Origin: Enterovibrio baiacu
Lineage (GTDB): Bacteria > Pseudomonadota > Gammaproteobacteria > Enterobacterales > Vibrionaceae
Direction: 5' to 3'
Length of the DNA: 64,000 bases
NCBI RefSeq assembly: GCF_004120195.1
Contig: NZ_SCHN01000006.1
Span: 310,001 to 374,000, forward strand
The notes under the pieces were generated by a model. That model had not been told where the DNA came from. It ran no database searches and saw only the letters and a program-made list of their open reading frames with translations. Made by a program: the position numbers and the translations under genes. Shown here piece after piece: positions 1 to 8,269 of this stretch. How positions within the stretch are numbered: the first letter of the stretch is position 1; every line of letters begins with the position of its first letter.

Positions 1-2230
1 CATCCAAGACAGGAGCATCTACTTTTTCATAAGCCCAATCATTGATAGTTTCTATAGCGCCATCAACCATCAAGTTCAGTTTGCTACAAAGTTTATTAAC
101 TTCATTTCGAGGCCATATTTCTTTGCTAAGCAGAATATCGAACAGGTTTTTATGCGCAGTATCCAGTCCATCATGATCTGTAGAGAGCGAACTCATCGTC
201 TCTATTTCTGGTTCAATATCAACCGTAAATATGCTTTCTAAGATACTCTTAGCATCGCTGGTATCACTCTCATGCATCGCCAGAATCCCCTCATCCAACT
301 GGAACTTATCTCTGATTTCATCGGTAGTTGTTGGAAAGCCAGAATCAGTTAATCTCGTGGATGCTAGGTTGTGAATATCGCTCGTAACAAGTGATTTATC
401 TAACCCCAGGTATGTATAGAGTTTCTCCATTTGTTTTATTTCAGATGAATCGACCTTACCGTCAGCAAGAGCAATTGAAATCATAAATTTCTTTAAGGAT
501 TCAATTTGTGGTGAATTGAACTGTTCTATTCTTGCTTTTAATCCCGCAGTGTTCGCTGGACTATTAAGTCGCCACGTTAGGTAAGCATTCAATGAACTTT
601 TCTCGGATGGAGACAGTCGGTCATCATGTTCAATTAGTTTTTGCAGCGTCAGTTTTTCATCTTGGTCAACGATACCGTCAATAGTAGCCACCATTGCGCC
701 AAGCCTCATCCACAGACTTACCTGATTGAAAGCAGAACTAGGTTCAAAAAATTCGCCATGGCCTGGTGAGAACAATACAATGTTTCCATCAGCTTTGAAC
801 TTGGTTTGATGAAAACGCATATCCGGGGCGATACCTATATCAGCTTTAGCAGCAAGTTTGATAAGGAGCTCATTTTCTTTCTTGTTCATAGCTTTGGGAA
901 ACGGTATTCCAGTGTGAGACCAGAACTCTTCAACAGTTGTTATCCCGTTATTGTTCTGAACCACTTGAACAGCCCATGACTTAAAAGATTCAATGACTGA
1001 TGAGTTGGATTCATTTGCTAGTTCTTTTGGTAGTAACATCAGTGCAGCTATATCATTTTTCGAGGTGTCAGCCTTGCCTAGGTAGCGACTATAGCTACTT
1101 AACTCTTCCGTACACTGCTCTGCAATAGGAATAAGCTTGTTTATAGGACCTTTGAGAATACTAGGATCAGGCAACCCATCGAGATTTAAGTCAATACCAT
1201 TAATGCCGTTGCTTGCCGCGTGATATGAGAGTCGAAGCTTCGTTTTGTTTGGCTTGACTGATATACCATCACAAAACTTTTGAGAGAACCTTATTTCGAA
1301 AAGTTTTCGAAACTCTTCTTCACATCTACGAGCAGGAGTTTTTAGTGAATATTCAAATGTATTTTTTAACCAGTCTAAAGCTAACTCAGCTCCGACGGGT
1401 TGCCCATTAACTATGGTTTTGGCTAATTTCAGCTTGAATGACAATGCATTGTTTGTATCTGGTATTTTTGCAATCCGCTGCTCGAGTAGAGTCGGTCTGA
1501 GTAAAGCCATCAACTCAAGAAAATTGGCTGAATATCCTCTAAAAGAGCGGCTTGCATTGAACACTGTATGGAGTCGTAATACTTCTTCAAATATTGTGGT
1601 AAATTCTTGATCTGATACTTGTGAGTTAGCTTGATTTTGAATGATTCTTCTTTCAAAACCATAGAAGTAAATGAATACGTACCCGATTGGTGTGTTTGGA
1701 TCAGAGCGGTCAGACGCTAACCAGTCTAAATAGGCTCCTCTGCACTCTTTTGATAAAGAGGAATAACTTGGCCAGTATCCTAATGTTTCGTCGGTATGAA
1801 ATTCCGATCCTATGTTCATTGAAGATTTCGATGCGGGGCGTTCCTCATCTACAAGAGATGGTTCTAACCCATATCCATCAAGTGAGTTCATCACTCCACC
1901 AAAGTAAAAAAGACCTTTGTTGAACTTTCTTCCGATAATGGTTAGCTGTTCACTTTCCCCGATCCATCGGCCCTTTTGTTTATTAGACGATTTTTCAGCT
2001 TCTCTTCCAAAACTCGTGTGAATTGTGAACGTTGCAAACTCTTCATCATTGCCATGATATGAGGAAACTGATACAGCTTGCGTGCTATAGGCGTCACTCT
2101 TTTGAGCAGAAGGCTTGGAGACTGCATTATTTTTGGGAGAGTTATAGCTGTTGGAAGTTTTGGACTTAGAATTCCCAGTTATCAGTTTGTACAGAATATA
2201 GATGATGAAAGCCCCAACAAAAAATTCCAT
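1..2230 (-). CDS. TerB_N/TerB_C domain protein (C-terminus cut by window edge)
   Basis: The frame opens at ATG 2230, a few bases after AAAGGT, and reads to the left edge without a stop in the stretches I translated; about 743 codons are visible. Residues 2-15 form a hydrophobic segment (FFVGAFIIYILY), so the protein is probably membrane-anchored. Around residues 150-190 it has the TerB_N signature: YWPSYSSLS, then AYLDWLASDRSDP and IGYVFIYFYGFERR. Residues about 500-610 are TerB-like (MRLGAMVATIDGIVDQDE, ISIALADGKVDSSEIKQM), with acidic positions of the metal-binding type. The last visible residues (MVDGAIETINDWAYEK) match the end of TerB_C, so only a few residues are missing. TerB_N/TerB_C proteins are known from tellurite/phage-resistance-type loci, often beside an ATPase; the partner, if any, lies outside the window. 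Family call firm, function open. Confidence 0.85.
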   Translation of the reverse strand, partial: MEFFVGAFIIYILYKLITGNSKSKTSNSYNSPKNNAVSKPSAQKSDAYSTQAVSVSSYHGNDEEFATFTIHTSFGREAEKSSNKQKGRWIGESEQLTIIGRKFNKGLFYFGGVMNSLDGYGLEPSLVDEERPASKSSMNIGSEFHTDETLGYWPSYSSLSKECRGAYLDWLASDRSDPNTPIGYVFIYFYGFERRIIQNQANSQVSDQEFTTIFEEVLRLHTVFNASRSFRGYSANFLELMALLRPTLLEQRIAKIPDTNNALSFKLKLAKTIVNGQPVGAELALDWLKNTFEYSLKTPARRCEEEFRKLFEIRFSQKFCDGISVKPNKTKLRLSYHAASNGINGIDLNLDGLPDPSILKGPINKLIPIAEQCTEELSSYSRYLGKADTSKNDIAALMLLPKELANESNSSVIESFKSWAVQVVQNNNGITTVEEFWSHTGIPFPKAMNKKENELLIKLAAKADIGIAPDMRFHQTKFKADGNIVLFSPGHGEFFEPSSAFNQVSLWMRLGAMVATIDGIVDQDEKLTLQKLIEHDDRLSPSEKSSLNAYLTWRLNSPANTAGLKARIEQFNSPQIESLKKFMISIALADGKVDSSEIKQMEKLYTYLGLDKSLVTSDIHNLASTRLTDSGFPTTTDEIRDKFQLDEGILAMHESDTSDAKSILESIFTVDIEPEIETMSSLSTDHDGLDTAHKNLFDILLSKEIWPRNEVNKLCSKLNLMVDGAIETINDWAYEKVDAPVLD

Positions 2231-2795
2231 TTTGTACCTTTGTATCAATGAGGTAGATAGGTCCTGGCAACCACCCACTCAGTAGTTAATAATTCACATA
2301 TTGGTGTTTTAGATAAACTTGGTCACATGGAAGCATAAGAAAGTGAGGGACGTTTTAATGATAAAACACAAAAGGGCAAAGGCGTCTTACACTGCCACCC
2401 TTTGCTTCTCGGCATGAAACACGCCACCACTGTCTAAATTCTCCGGCTGGAATGTATCACGAAGTTCATAAAGCAAGACTTGATTTTGATCTCATTGCAG
2501 AGTGAGTGACGAATGATTAGACAGAAGTGGAAGCAAGATTTGTTTAATGAATGGATAGCACCTGAAAGATGCCTTCCTGTGAATGTGTCCTTCGTTTGAA
2601 GATTATTGAAAAATTGGGTAACACGCTTTGGGGCACAACCAAGCCAGTCACATCACTAGCTCGATGTTGGAAAAGCCATTTAACGTTCTCCACCAAACAC
2701 CTCTCTCCGTAGCAATAACCCCCCTCTAACTCCCCCCTTGAAAAGTGGGGAGGATCAAAATCAAAAGCGGCTCGACCTAGGGTTCTGTATTGTTA

Positions 2796-2878
2796 TCTGC
2801 ATAGAGGCAGATTCCAGATACAAAAAAGCCCGCTCGCTCCTGTTAGTAAGAGCTCGCGGGCTTAATCTCATTTAGCGG
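2796..2878. repeat. 83-bp direct repeat, copy 1
   Basis: Aligns without gaps to 4799-4881 with about six mismatches. It begins TCTGCAT, includes GAGGCAGATTCCAGATAC, then the terminator hairpin, and ends near the conserved 3' boundary of a tRNA (TTTAGCGG here, TTTGGTGG in copy 2, TTTGGCGG at the real tRNA-Ser). The two copies flank the DUF3360-like gene and are 2,003 bp apart. Confidence 0.85.
2822..2862 (-). terminator. Terminator hairpin in repeat copy 1
   Basis: AGCCCGC (2827-2833) pairs with GCGGGCT (2856-2862); read on the minus strand it is followed by a run of six T. It sits where the terminator of a minus-strand tRNA would be, next to the tRNA-Ser remnant at 2987-3025. The inner stem is more degraded than in copy 2. 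Confidence 0.6.
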
Positions 2879-2986
2879 AGGTAAGAAAAGCGAAAGCGGG
2901 ATTTACTCGGTCGCTACGCTCCCTTGCCCTTAGGGCCGTTGCCTTTTCCGACTGCGTCGGGGCAACATTGTCTCTCTTCGCTCGGC

Positions 2987-3025
2987 TGAACCTCAGATGC
3001 GCTATCAACGCGCGCTGGTTTTCTA
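2987..3025 (-). pseudogene. Degenerate tRNA-Ser fragment
   Basis: The stretch TGAACC...GCGCTATCAACGCGCGCTGG matches the T-arm, variable-arm and anticodon-arm region of the intact tRNA-Ser at 4993-5083, where the corresponding bases are GCGCTATAAACGCACGCCGG. After GGTTTTC the similarity is lost, and the anticodon stem can no longer pair. I read it as a tRNA remnant, not a functional gene. Confidence 0.5.
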
Positions 3026-3059
3026 TCCTGCTGCTAATTTAAAAGCGCTTATTCAAGGG

Positions 3060-4568
3060 TTAACGAAAGCTTGGGATGATCGCTGGTATCCCTGGAAGTA
3101 AACCGACTAATGCCATCACGCCACTTAGCACGATAAACATAATGCCAGGCAACACCCAACGGCTCATTTTACTCAGCTCACTACTGCGTTCTTTACAACC
3201 GACTAAGCCTAAGTTGTCCAACAGCATGGTGAGAGCCCAACCAAATGCAGGGTTAACGAGCGCTGAAGAAAATACAACAATCGCTGCCGACTGTGTGGTT
3301 TTACCTTCACGCGTCATTTCCATTCCAGCTTCTAGCAATGGCACAAATACCCCAACAATGAGCGCGACACAAAGCACAGGTTGCCAGATAGCTAAATCCA
3401 TCGGGTAGCCCCAAATCGCGGCGATGATACAGAACAGCGCCGTGAGCAACGCGCCAGCAGGAATAGGACGCTTAGCAATCGCTGCCGGTACGATATAAGT
3501 GCCCCATGAAGACGTAAAATTCGTACCGCCAAGCAAAGAACCGAACGTTTGACGAATGGAAGCTGTGGTCATGGTGTCATCAATGTTCATGTGTACTTTT
3601 TCGGTACGTTCTGGATAGCTGATTTTCTGAAATACTTGATGTCCTAAGAAATCTGGCGACCACATCGCCACAGCTAGAATCGCAAACGGTAATACCACCA
3701 TGAAATGTTCAAGCGTCGGTAGGCCAAGCATCCAGCCTGTGTCTTCTCCCCACCAATACATTGGGTTCATATTGGGTAAACCCGGCTCGGTTTGGAAAGA
3801 AAACGGTGCACCCATGGCAAACGCTAACGTACCACCCAGCAAGCAACTAAGAGGCACGGCTAGCCAACGTTTACGGAAATGTTCCAATAACGCATACAGT
3901 ACAATGGTGCAAAAGATCACGACAAAAGCGATGTGGCTCATTCCGATGCCCTCCGCCCAAGCGAACAGCTTTTTCACTTGAGAAGCGGTGCCCACAAAGC
4001 CAAGGTAGAGCAGTAAACCGCCACACACGCCTTTACTGGTGAGGTTGGCCAACATGCTGCCACCTTTGCTGATGGCCAAGAGTAAGCCAAAAGCGCCAAT
4101 CAGCAAGCCAAACGCCATTGGGTGCCCACCTGCTGCAACGACGATAGGAATTAAAGGGATGAGTGGGCCGTGTGTACCCGCGAGGTTGGCGGTCGGCAAG
4201 AGAAAGCCTGAGAAAAGAATAATGAAAACAGAGGCGATAAGTAGTTCATAACGCACATTTTCTAAAATAAAGCCTTCATTCAGCCCTAGCGCCCCGGCAA
4301 ACGTTGCTGCAATGGCGCCCACCATAACGACCTTACCAATGGTCGCGGCCATCGCTGGAATGGTGTCTTCTACCTCGAATCGATAATCTTTAAACGGCAA
4401 ATTAGGACGCCAGCGTTTAGGCGCCATGATTTGTAATTCATGTTCTAGATACTGTTCGCGGGAATCAAATTCCGATCTTGGTTTATGTTGTTGTTCATAA
4501 GTGAGTGCATCCTCATTGGCTTGAGGCGTATTTGTTCGTATATCTGCGGACTCTAACGTAGTGCTCAT
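3060..4568 (-). CDS. Multi-pass membrane protein, DUF3360-like putative transporter
   Basis: 502 aa with about 10-12 hydrophobic segments after a charged cytoplasmic N-terminus of about 65 residues (MSTTLESADIRTNTPQ...). It resembles the Vibrio DUF3360 family, a group I place from memory near the NCS2/SulP type of permease; a core such as NLAGTHGPLIPLIPIVVAAGG fits a substrate-binding half-helix of such folds. The substrate is unknown. I start at the second ATG (4568) because AAGGAATCATA sits immediately upstream, inside the codons that follow the first ATG (4583). The gene stands alone between two 83-bp direct repeats and just beyond tRNA-Ser, so it may have come in as a small insert. Membrane nature is certain; transport role is inference. 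Confidence 0.75.
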   Translation of the reverse strand: MSTTLESADIRTNTPQANEDALTYEQQHKPRSEFDSREQYLEHELQIMAPKRWRPNLPFKDYRFEVEDTIPAMAATIGKVVMVGAIAATFAGALGLNEGFILENVRYELLIASVFIILFSGFLLPTANLAGTHGPLIPLIPIVVAAGGHPMAFGLLIGAFGLLLAISKGGSMLANLTSKGVCGGLLLYLGFVGTASQVKKLFAWAEGIGMSHIAFVVIFCTIVLYALLEHFRKRWLAVPLSCLLGGTLAFAMGAPFSFQTEPGLPNMNPMYWWGEDTGWMLGLPTLEHFMVVLPFAILAVAMWSPDFLGHQVFQKISYPERTEKVHMNIDDTMTTASIRQTFGSLLGGTNFTSSWGTYIVPAAIAKRPIPAGALLTALFCIIAAIWGYPMDLAIWQPVLCVALIVGVFVPLLEAGMEMTREGKTTQSAAIVVFSSALVNPAFGWALTMLLDNLGLVGCKERSSELSKMSRWVLPGIMFIVLSGVMALVGLLPGIPAIIPSFR

Positions 4569-4753
4569 TATGATTCCTTTCATTCACACTCTAAGGTGTG
4601 TTTTTCCAACCAGCGTTATTGACTCACCAAACGAAAATTAAGCGAGCCGTTGTCTATATCTTTTCTGCCATAAGAACTCGATGACTGATTTTTATGAACC
4701 TTTGGAATGTAGTTGCTAGTACCTTATACCAAACGAAAAAACACGAATAGTCT

Positions 4754-4802
4754 CAGACAGTTAGACATTGGTCGTAAGGTACGACTAATGTCTAACTGTC
4801 TG
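4754..4802. repeat. Near-perfect 23-bp inverted repeat
   Basis: Left arm 4754-4776 (CAGACAGTTAGACATT...) pairs with right arm 4780-4802 (...AATGTCTAACTGTCTG) with a single G/T mismatch and a 3-nt loop. There is no T-run on either side, so it is not a normal terminator. It lies about 190 bp upstream of the DUF3360-like gene and abuts direct repeat copy 2. It could be a regulatory hairpin, a small mobile-element remnant or a recombination substrate. Confidence 0.85.
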
Positions 4803-4881
4803 CATTGAGGCAGATTCCAGATACGAAAAAGCCCGCTAGCTCCTGTTAGTAGGAGCTCGCGGGCTTAATCTCATTTGGTGG
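4799..4881. repeat. 83-bp direct repeat, copy 2
   Basis: Partner of 2796-2878 (same length, about six substitutions). This copy is better preserved: its hairpin has an additional perfect inner stem. It ends in TTTGGTGG, close to the TTTGGCGG at the 3' end of the intact tRNA-Ser. Confidence 0.85.
4825..4865 (-). terminator. Terminator hairpin in repeat copy 2
   Basis: AGCCCGC (4830-4836) pairs with GCGGGCT (4859-4865), with an inner AGCTCCT/AGGAGCT stem. On the minus strand it is followed by five T. It resembles the terminators that follow vibrio tRNA genes, although no intact tRNA precedes it. Confidence 0.65.
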
Positions 4882-4943
4882 TGCCAGATCGAGGTATAGA
4901 GGGATTTTCAAATCTCTGCCTGAAATCACCATCGCTGAAATGC

Positions 4944-4986
4944 AAAAAGGCCGCTGTCTCTTTTATATAAGAGCTAGCGGCCTTTT
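4944..4986 (-). terminator. Terminator of tRNA-Ser
   Basis: AGGCCGCT...AGCGGCCT with an inner CTCTT/AAGAG stem and a T-run on the minus strand, directly downstream of the tRNA-Ser gene. Confidence 0.8.
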
Positions 4987-4992
4987 CTAATT

Positions 4993-5083
4993 TGGCGGAG
5001 AGATAGGGATTTGAACCCTAGGTGCGCTATAAACGCACGCCGGTTTTCAAGACCGGTGCTTTCAACCACTCAGCCATCTCTCC
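4993..5083 (-). tRNA. tRNA-Ser(UGA)
   Basis: 91 nt on the minus strand starting GGAGAGATGGCTGAGTGG and ending TCTCTCCGCCA, with CCA encoded. The anticodon loop is CTTGAAA, giving anticodon TGA (reads UCA/UCG-type serine codons). A long variable arm (CGTGCGTTTATAGCGCAC) and the T-loop TTCAAAT confirm a class II serine tRNA. The acceptor stem of 7 bp pairs perfectly. tRNA-Ser 3' ends are common integration sites, which matters because related fragments lie at 2987-3025 and 4870-4881. Confidence 0.97.
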
Positions 5084-5191
5084 GTGGTTGCGGCGAATAT
5101 TATAGTCCTCTCGGGGGGCTGTAAACCCTTTTTTCTCGAAAATCGTTCGTTCGCGCACTTTCACAGCAATCTGGTGATAATCACATCAAAA

Positions 5192-6250
5192 TTAACCCAT
5201 TACCGTAAATTTATACGTGGTCTCGTGGTTGTAAGGCGCGTTTTTGGCGAGCACAGAATTCGGAAAACTTGGCTGATTCGGTGAATCAGGCAAGTAACCC
5301 GTCTCTAACGCTACGCCGCTGTGTTTTTTGTATTGGCCTGAACGGGACGGTTCGCCCGCTAAGAAGTTGCCTGTGTACACCTGCAAGCCGGGTTTGGTGG
5401 TGAACACTTCCATCATCACTTTTCTATCTGGTGAAATCAGTGATGCCGCGACTTCTCTTGCTTCTGCGGTGTCGGCATTCAACAGATAGGCGTGGTCATA
5501 CCCTTCTGCAATACGCTGGGTTGGGCTTTGCATCAAATCACGCCCGATGACCTTGCTCACGCGAAAATCCATGTCATCCCCATCCACGGCAATCAAGGTG
5601 CCTGTTGGGATGAGGTTTTCATCGACATCGACGTAATGATCGGCGTTAAGCCGCAGTCGGTGTGAGAGGCAGTCGTCTTCGGTGTCTGAAAGGTTGAAAT
5701 ACGCGTGATTGGTGAGGTTCACGGGGGTGGCTTTGTCGCAGCCGCCTTGGTAACGAATGACGACGGCGTTGTCATCACTGAGTGTGTAGGTGACAGACAA
5801 TTTGAGTGTGCCAGGAAAGCCTTGGTCGCCGTCTGGCGAGATGAGCGAGAAGGTGACGGAGTTGTGGCTGAGGGATTCCGCGTGCCAACGCTGTTTGTCG
5901 AACCCTGCTTCCCCGCCGTGCAAGGTGTTATCACCGTGATTGGTGGACAGCGAATAGGTTTCGCCTTCCAGTGAAAACTGCCCTTTTGCTATGCGGTTGG
6001 CGTATCGGCCAACGGTCGCACCAAAGTAGGCGGTTTGCTTTTCGTAATCTTCGGCGCTTGAGCAACCAAGAATGACATCTCGCTTGATGCCATCCACGGG
6101 CACAAGACAGCTAACCCAGGTTGCGCCGATGTCCATGAGGGCAATCGACATGCCGTTGGCATTGGTGAGCTCATACAGGTTTGGAGAGTTCCCATCAGAA
6201 GGTATGTGGGAGTGAACGCCCTGGATTGCCTCTCTTTCATTCGTTGTCAT
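5192..6250 (-). CDS. galM: Galactose mutarotase (aldose 1-epimerase)
   Basis: 352 aa, usual length for GalM. It interconverts alpha- and beta-galactose/glucose in the cytoplasm, feeding galactokinase. Family landmarks: [17 protein letters not shown] near residue 75, [12 protein letters not shown] near 105, [10 protein letters not shown] near 175 (catalytic His), and [10 protein letters not shown] (near 240), plus [17 protein letters not shown] near the end carrying the catalytic Glu. The start ATG overlaps the galK stop as ATGA and has AAGGAGG upstream, so galK-galM is translationally coupled. An earlier in-frame codon exists, but it lies inside galK and has no ribosome site. Confidence 0.95.
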   Translation of the reverse strand: MTTNEREAIQGVHSHIPSDGNSPNLYELTNANGMSIALMDIGATWVSCLVPVDGIKRDVILGCSSAEDYEKQTAYFGATVGRYANRIAKGQFSLEGETYSLSTNHGDNTLHGGEAGFDKQRWHAESLSHNSVTFSLISPDGDQGFPGTLKLSVTYTLSDDNAVVIRYQGGCDKATPVNLTNHAYFNLSDTEDDCLSHRLRLNADHYVDVDENLIPTGTLIAVDGDDMDFRVSKVIGRDLMQSPTQRIAEGYDHAYLLNADTAEAREVAASLISPDRKVMMEVFTTKPGLQVYTGNFLAGEPSRSGQYKKHSGVALETGYLPDSPNQPSFPNSVLAKNAPYNHETTYKFTVMG

Positions 6251-7446
6251 AGTGCATCCTCCTTGAGCACAATCACTTCTGCACCATTCTCCGCACTGCA
6301 TACATAAATGTCTGCCACGAGGCCTGAGGTTAAATCGTATTGTTTCACGATGGCATCGGTCACCGATTGGATCTGAGCAACAGGCACCAGTGCGACAACA
6401 CAGCCGCCAAAGCCACCGCCCGTCATTCTTACGCCGCCTTCATCACCGATCACCTTGGACACGATATCGACGATTAAATCTATCTCCGGCACGGTGATTT
6501 CAAAATCATCGCGCATTGATTGGTGAGATTCCGCCATCAATGTGGAGAGGCTTTTCCAATCACTGCGCGCAAAGGCGTCTGCGGCAGCCAAGGTGCGGGC
6601 ATTCTCAGTGACCACATGTTTGGCACGTTTTGCGATGACGGTATTCAGTTCGTGTTTCTGCGCTTCAAATGTCTCTACAGACACGTCTCGAAGCGCTTTC
6701 ACGCCGAAGAAATCTGCGGCGGCTTCGCATTGTTCTCGGCGGCTGTTGTATTCGCTGTCCACTAAGCCGCGTTGCTTGTTCGAGTTGATGATCATCACGG
6801 CCATGTCGCTGTTCAAGCTGACGGGTTTTGTTTCTAACGATCGGCAATCGATAAGCAAGGCATGCCCCGGCTCGCCAAGCGCGGAAATCAGCTGATCCAT
6901 GATCCCGCAGTTACAGCCGACAAAATAGTTCTCTGCCGCCTGCCCCACCAGCGCGATGTCTTGCAGTGATATCGCGGAAGCCGCATCTTGGCTGAGGTGC
7001 GATAACGCCAACCCAACCGCAACTTCCAGCGATGCAGAGGAACTCAGCCCCGCCCCTTGCGGCACGTTGCCTGTGATCACCATGTCTGCGCCGGTCAGCG
7101 TTAATCCATGTTTGATTAAGTGCACCGCGACGCCACGCACGTAGTTCGCCCACTGCGCATCGTCTTTGTGTGTGATGACATCATTGAGCGAAAAGGTGTC
7201 TTCTTCATTGTCATAGTCGGCAGCGATTACGCGAACGATGCCGTCGTTGCGCGCTCGGCCTGCAACCACGGTTTGGTAGTTGATGGCACATGGCAGCACA
7301 AAACCGTCGTTATAGTCGGTGTGTTCCCCGATGAGATTGACGCGACCCGGCGCTCTGAATAAATGCGTAGGCGCAACACCAAAATGGTGCTCGAACGTCG
7401 ATTGCACAAATTGGCGCTGTTGTTGATTGCGCTGCTGATCCGTCAT
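6247..7446 (-). CDS. galK: Galactokinase
   Basis: 399 aa GHMP kinase that phosphorylates alpha-galactose at C1 with ATP (Leloir pathway). The galactokinase signature [20 protein letters not shown] lies near residue 34, the ATP loop [18 protein letters not shown] near 127, and the C-terminal motif [10 protein letters not shown] near 340. The start is ATG 7446, with GAGGTG just upstream; the in-frame GTG at 7452 overlaps that ribosome site. First gene of the operon: galE and galT do not lie next to it, unlike the usual galETKM order. A LacI/GalR-type operator lies about 175 bp upstream. Confidence 0.96.
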   Translation of the reverse strand: MTDQQRNQQQRQFVQSTFEHHFGVAPTHLFRAPGRVNLIGEHTDYNDGFVLPCAINYQTVVAGRARNDGIVRVIAADYDNEEDTFSLNDVITHKDDAQWANYVRGVAVHLIKHGLTLTGADMVITGNVPQGAGLSSSASLEVAVGLALSHLSQDAASAISLQDIALVGQAAENYFVGCNCGIMDQLISALGEPGHALLIDCRSLETKPVSLNSDMAVMIINSNKQRGLVDSEYNSRREQCEAAADFFGVKALRDVSVETFEAQKHELNTVIAKRAKHVVTENARTLAAADAFARSDWKSLSTLMAESHQSMRDDFEITVPEIDLIVDIVSKVIGDEGGVRMTGGGFGGCVVALVPVAQIQSVTDAIVKQYDLTSGLVADIYVCSAENGAEVIVLKEDAL

Positions 7447-7823
7447 TTTCACCTCAACAAAAATTATTACCTGTACTTAACGCGCCACAACGGGTTCGGG
7501 TTGGCTTTGACAATAAAATCAATCGACTATCGAACAACTCGCCAAGGTGAGCTGCCGCTCCCTTGCTTAACAATGCGTCGTCATAAAATCGCCGCCTGTG
7601 ACCTAAAGTACACGAGAAAAATGTAAACGTTTCCAATTGTTATGATAATTGTAGACAGTGAATCAAATAACAACCTCTTCGGCAGTGAAAGTTATGCAAT
7701 AAATCTGGATAGTTTGGTAAAGCTTTGCAGATCCCCACGAGATTCAAGATTGGCGCTTCACTTTGGCGCCTCATCCTGATACAAGGGGGAGAAATGGACG
7801 CGACACATCGAAACAGGAACAAA
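7447..7823. other. Intergenic control region between galK and the HopJ-family gene
   Basis: Divergent promoter region. It contains the GalR-like operator (7621-7635) and a CRP-like half palindrome TGTGACCTAAAGTACACG (7597-7614). Nearer the HopJ gene is a second possible start (ATG 7793) with GGGGGAG before it. No gene lies in it. Confidence 0.5.
7621..7635. promoter_or_regulatory. LacI/GalR-type operator
   Basis: TGTAAACGTTTCCA (TGGAAACGTTTACA on the other strand) fits the GalR/GalS operator pattern with the central CG typical of the LacI family. Its position upstream of galK suggests galactose-responsive repression; the CRP-like site at 7597 would fit glucose control. Confidence 0.7.
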
Positions 7824-8186
7824 ATGCAACTCAACGAATTTCTCGCAAAACTGGCGAATACTCCTGCGCTTATTGAGTTTGAAGACACCATGAGTGTGAT
7901 TGACGGGCATTACGATTTCTCGCCAACACGCTTTACCAATGGCGATCTCGTCAACAAAGCGGGGCAGAATTCAGGATCATGCAAAATACTGGCGTTTGGT
8001 CAGTTGCATGAGTTAGAGGAGAGCGCGGTACTTGCGTGTTTCGGTGGTTACTACCGCGATGATGTGCTTTGTCACCCATCGGGCACGGATCATCAGAACA
8101 TTCGCAACTTTATGGTATCGGGCTGGAAAGGTGTTCAGTTTGATCGCGCTGCGTTGACACCCAAATCCACGGTGTCTTCCAACTAA
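7824..8186 (+). CDS. HopJ type III effector family protein
   Basis: 120 aa starting MQLNEFLAKLANTPALIEF with AGGA five bases upstream. An alternative ATG at 7793 also has a good ribosome site (GGGGGAG) and would add about ten residues. Core motifs IDGHYDFSPTRFTNG, NSGSCKILAFGQLH, CFGGYYRDDV and NIRNFMVSGWKG are those of the HopJ family, small cytoplasmic proteins widespread in marine gammaproteobacteria. The family name comes from a Pseudomonas effector; no secretion signal or type III locus is near, so a housekeeping role is more likely. The biochemical function is unknown. A strong terminator follows. Confidence 0.8.
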   Translation: MQLNEFLAKLANTPALIEFEDTMSVIDGHYDFSPTRFTNGDLVNKAGQNSGSCKILAFGQLHELEESAVLACFGGYYRDDVLCHPSGTDHQNIRNFMVSGWKGVQFDRAALTPKSTVSSN

Positions 8187-8210
8187 GCGACGTTCAACCA
8201 CAAAGAATAG

Positions 8211-8246
8211 AAAGGGAGCGTGATGATCACATCACGCTCCCTTTTT
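8211..8246 (+). terminator. Rho-independent terminator after HopJ-family gene
   Basis: GGGAGCGTGAT pairs with ATCACGCTCCC around a GATCAC loop, followed by five T on the plus strand. Between convergent genes, so it may also slow minus-strand transcripts. Confidence 0.9.
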
Positions 8247-8269
8247 CGTTTCTGGCGTTAATGCGCTGT

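Larger units (their letters stand above)
2231..3059. other. 829-bp intergenic stretch with tRNA-Ser scar
   Basis: No convincing gene is seen. The left part (2231-2700) is AT-rich and featureless. A small hairpin (CTCCCC...GGGGAG) lies near 2731-2755. From 2796 the sequence is a direct repeat of 4799-4881 and carries a terminator hairpin. It is followed by GC-rich hairpins (GTTGCC...GGCAAC near 2938-2966) and, at 2987-3025, a degenerate tRNA-Ser fragment. The layout suggests a tRNA-Ser locus disturbed by duplication or integration. Confidence 0.6.
4569..4992. other. 424-bp intergenic region between DUF3360-like gene and tRNA-Ser
   Basis: Holds, in order, the leader of the membrane-protein gene, a 49-bp near-perfect inverted repeat (4754-4802), direct repeat copy 2 with its terminator (4799-4881), an unassigned segment 4882-4942 that may be the remains of another tRNA, and the tRNA-Ser terminator. 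No protein-coding frame is convincing. Confidence 0.6.

Noticed and set aside
4882-4942. Possible second tRNA remnant between repeat copy 2 and the tRNA-Ser terminator
   Set aside because: A T-arm-like stem can be drawn, but no cloverleaf or anticodon arm; too weak to annotate.
7824-8186. HopJ protein considered as a secreted virulence effector
   Set aside because: No type III signal or secretion genes nearby; family members are widespread in non-pathogens.
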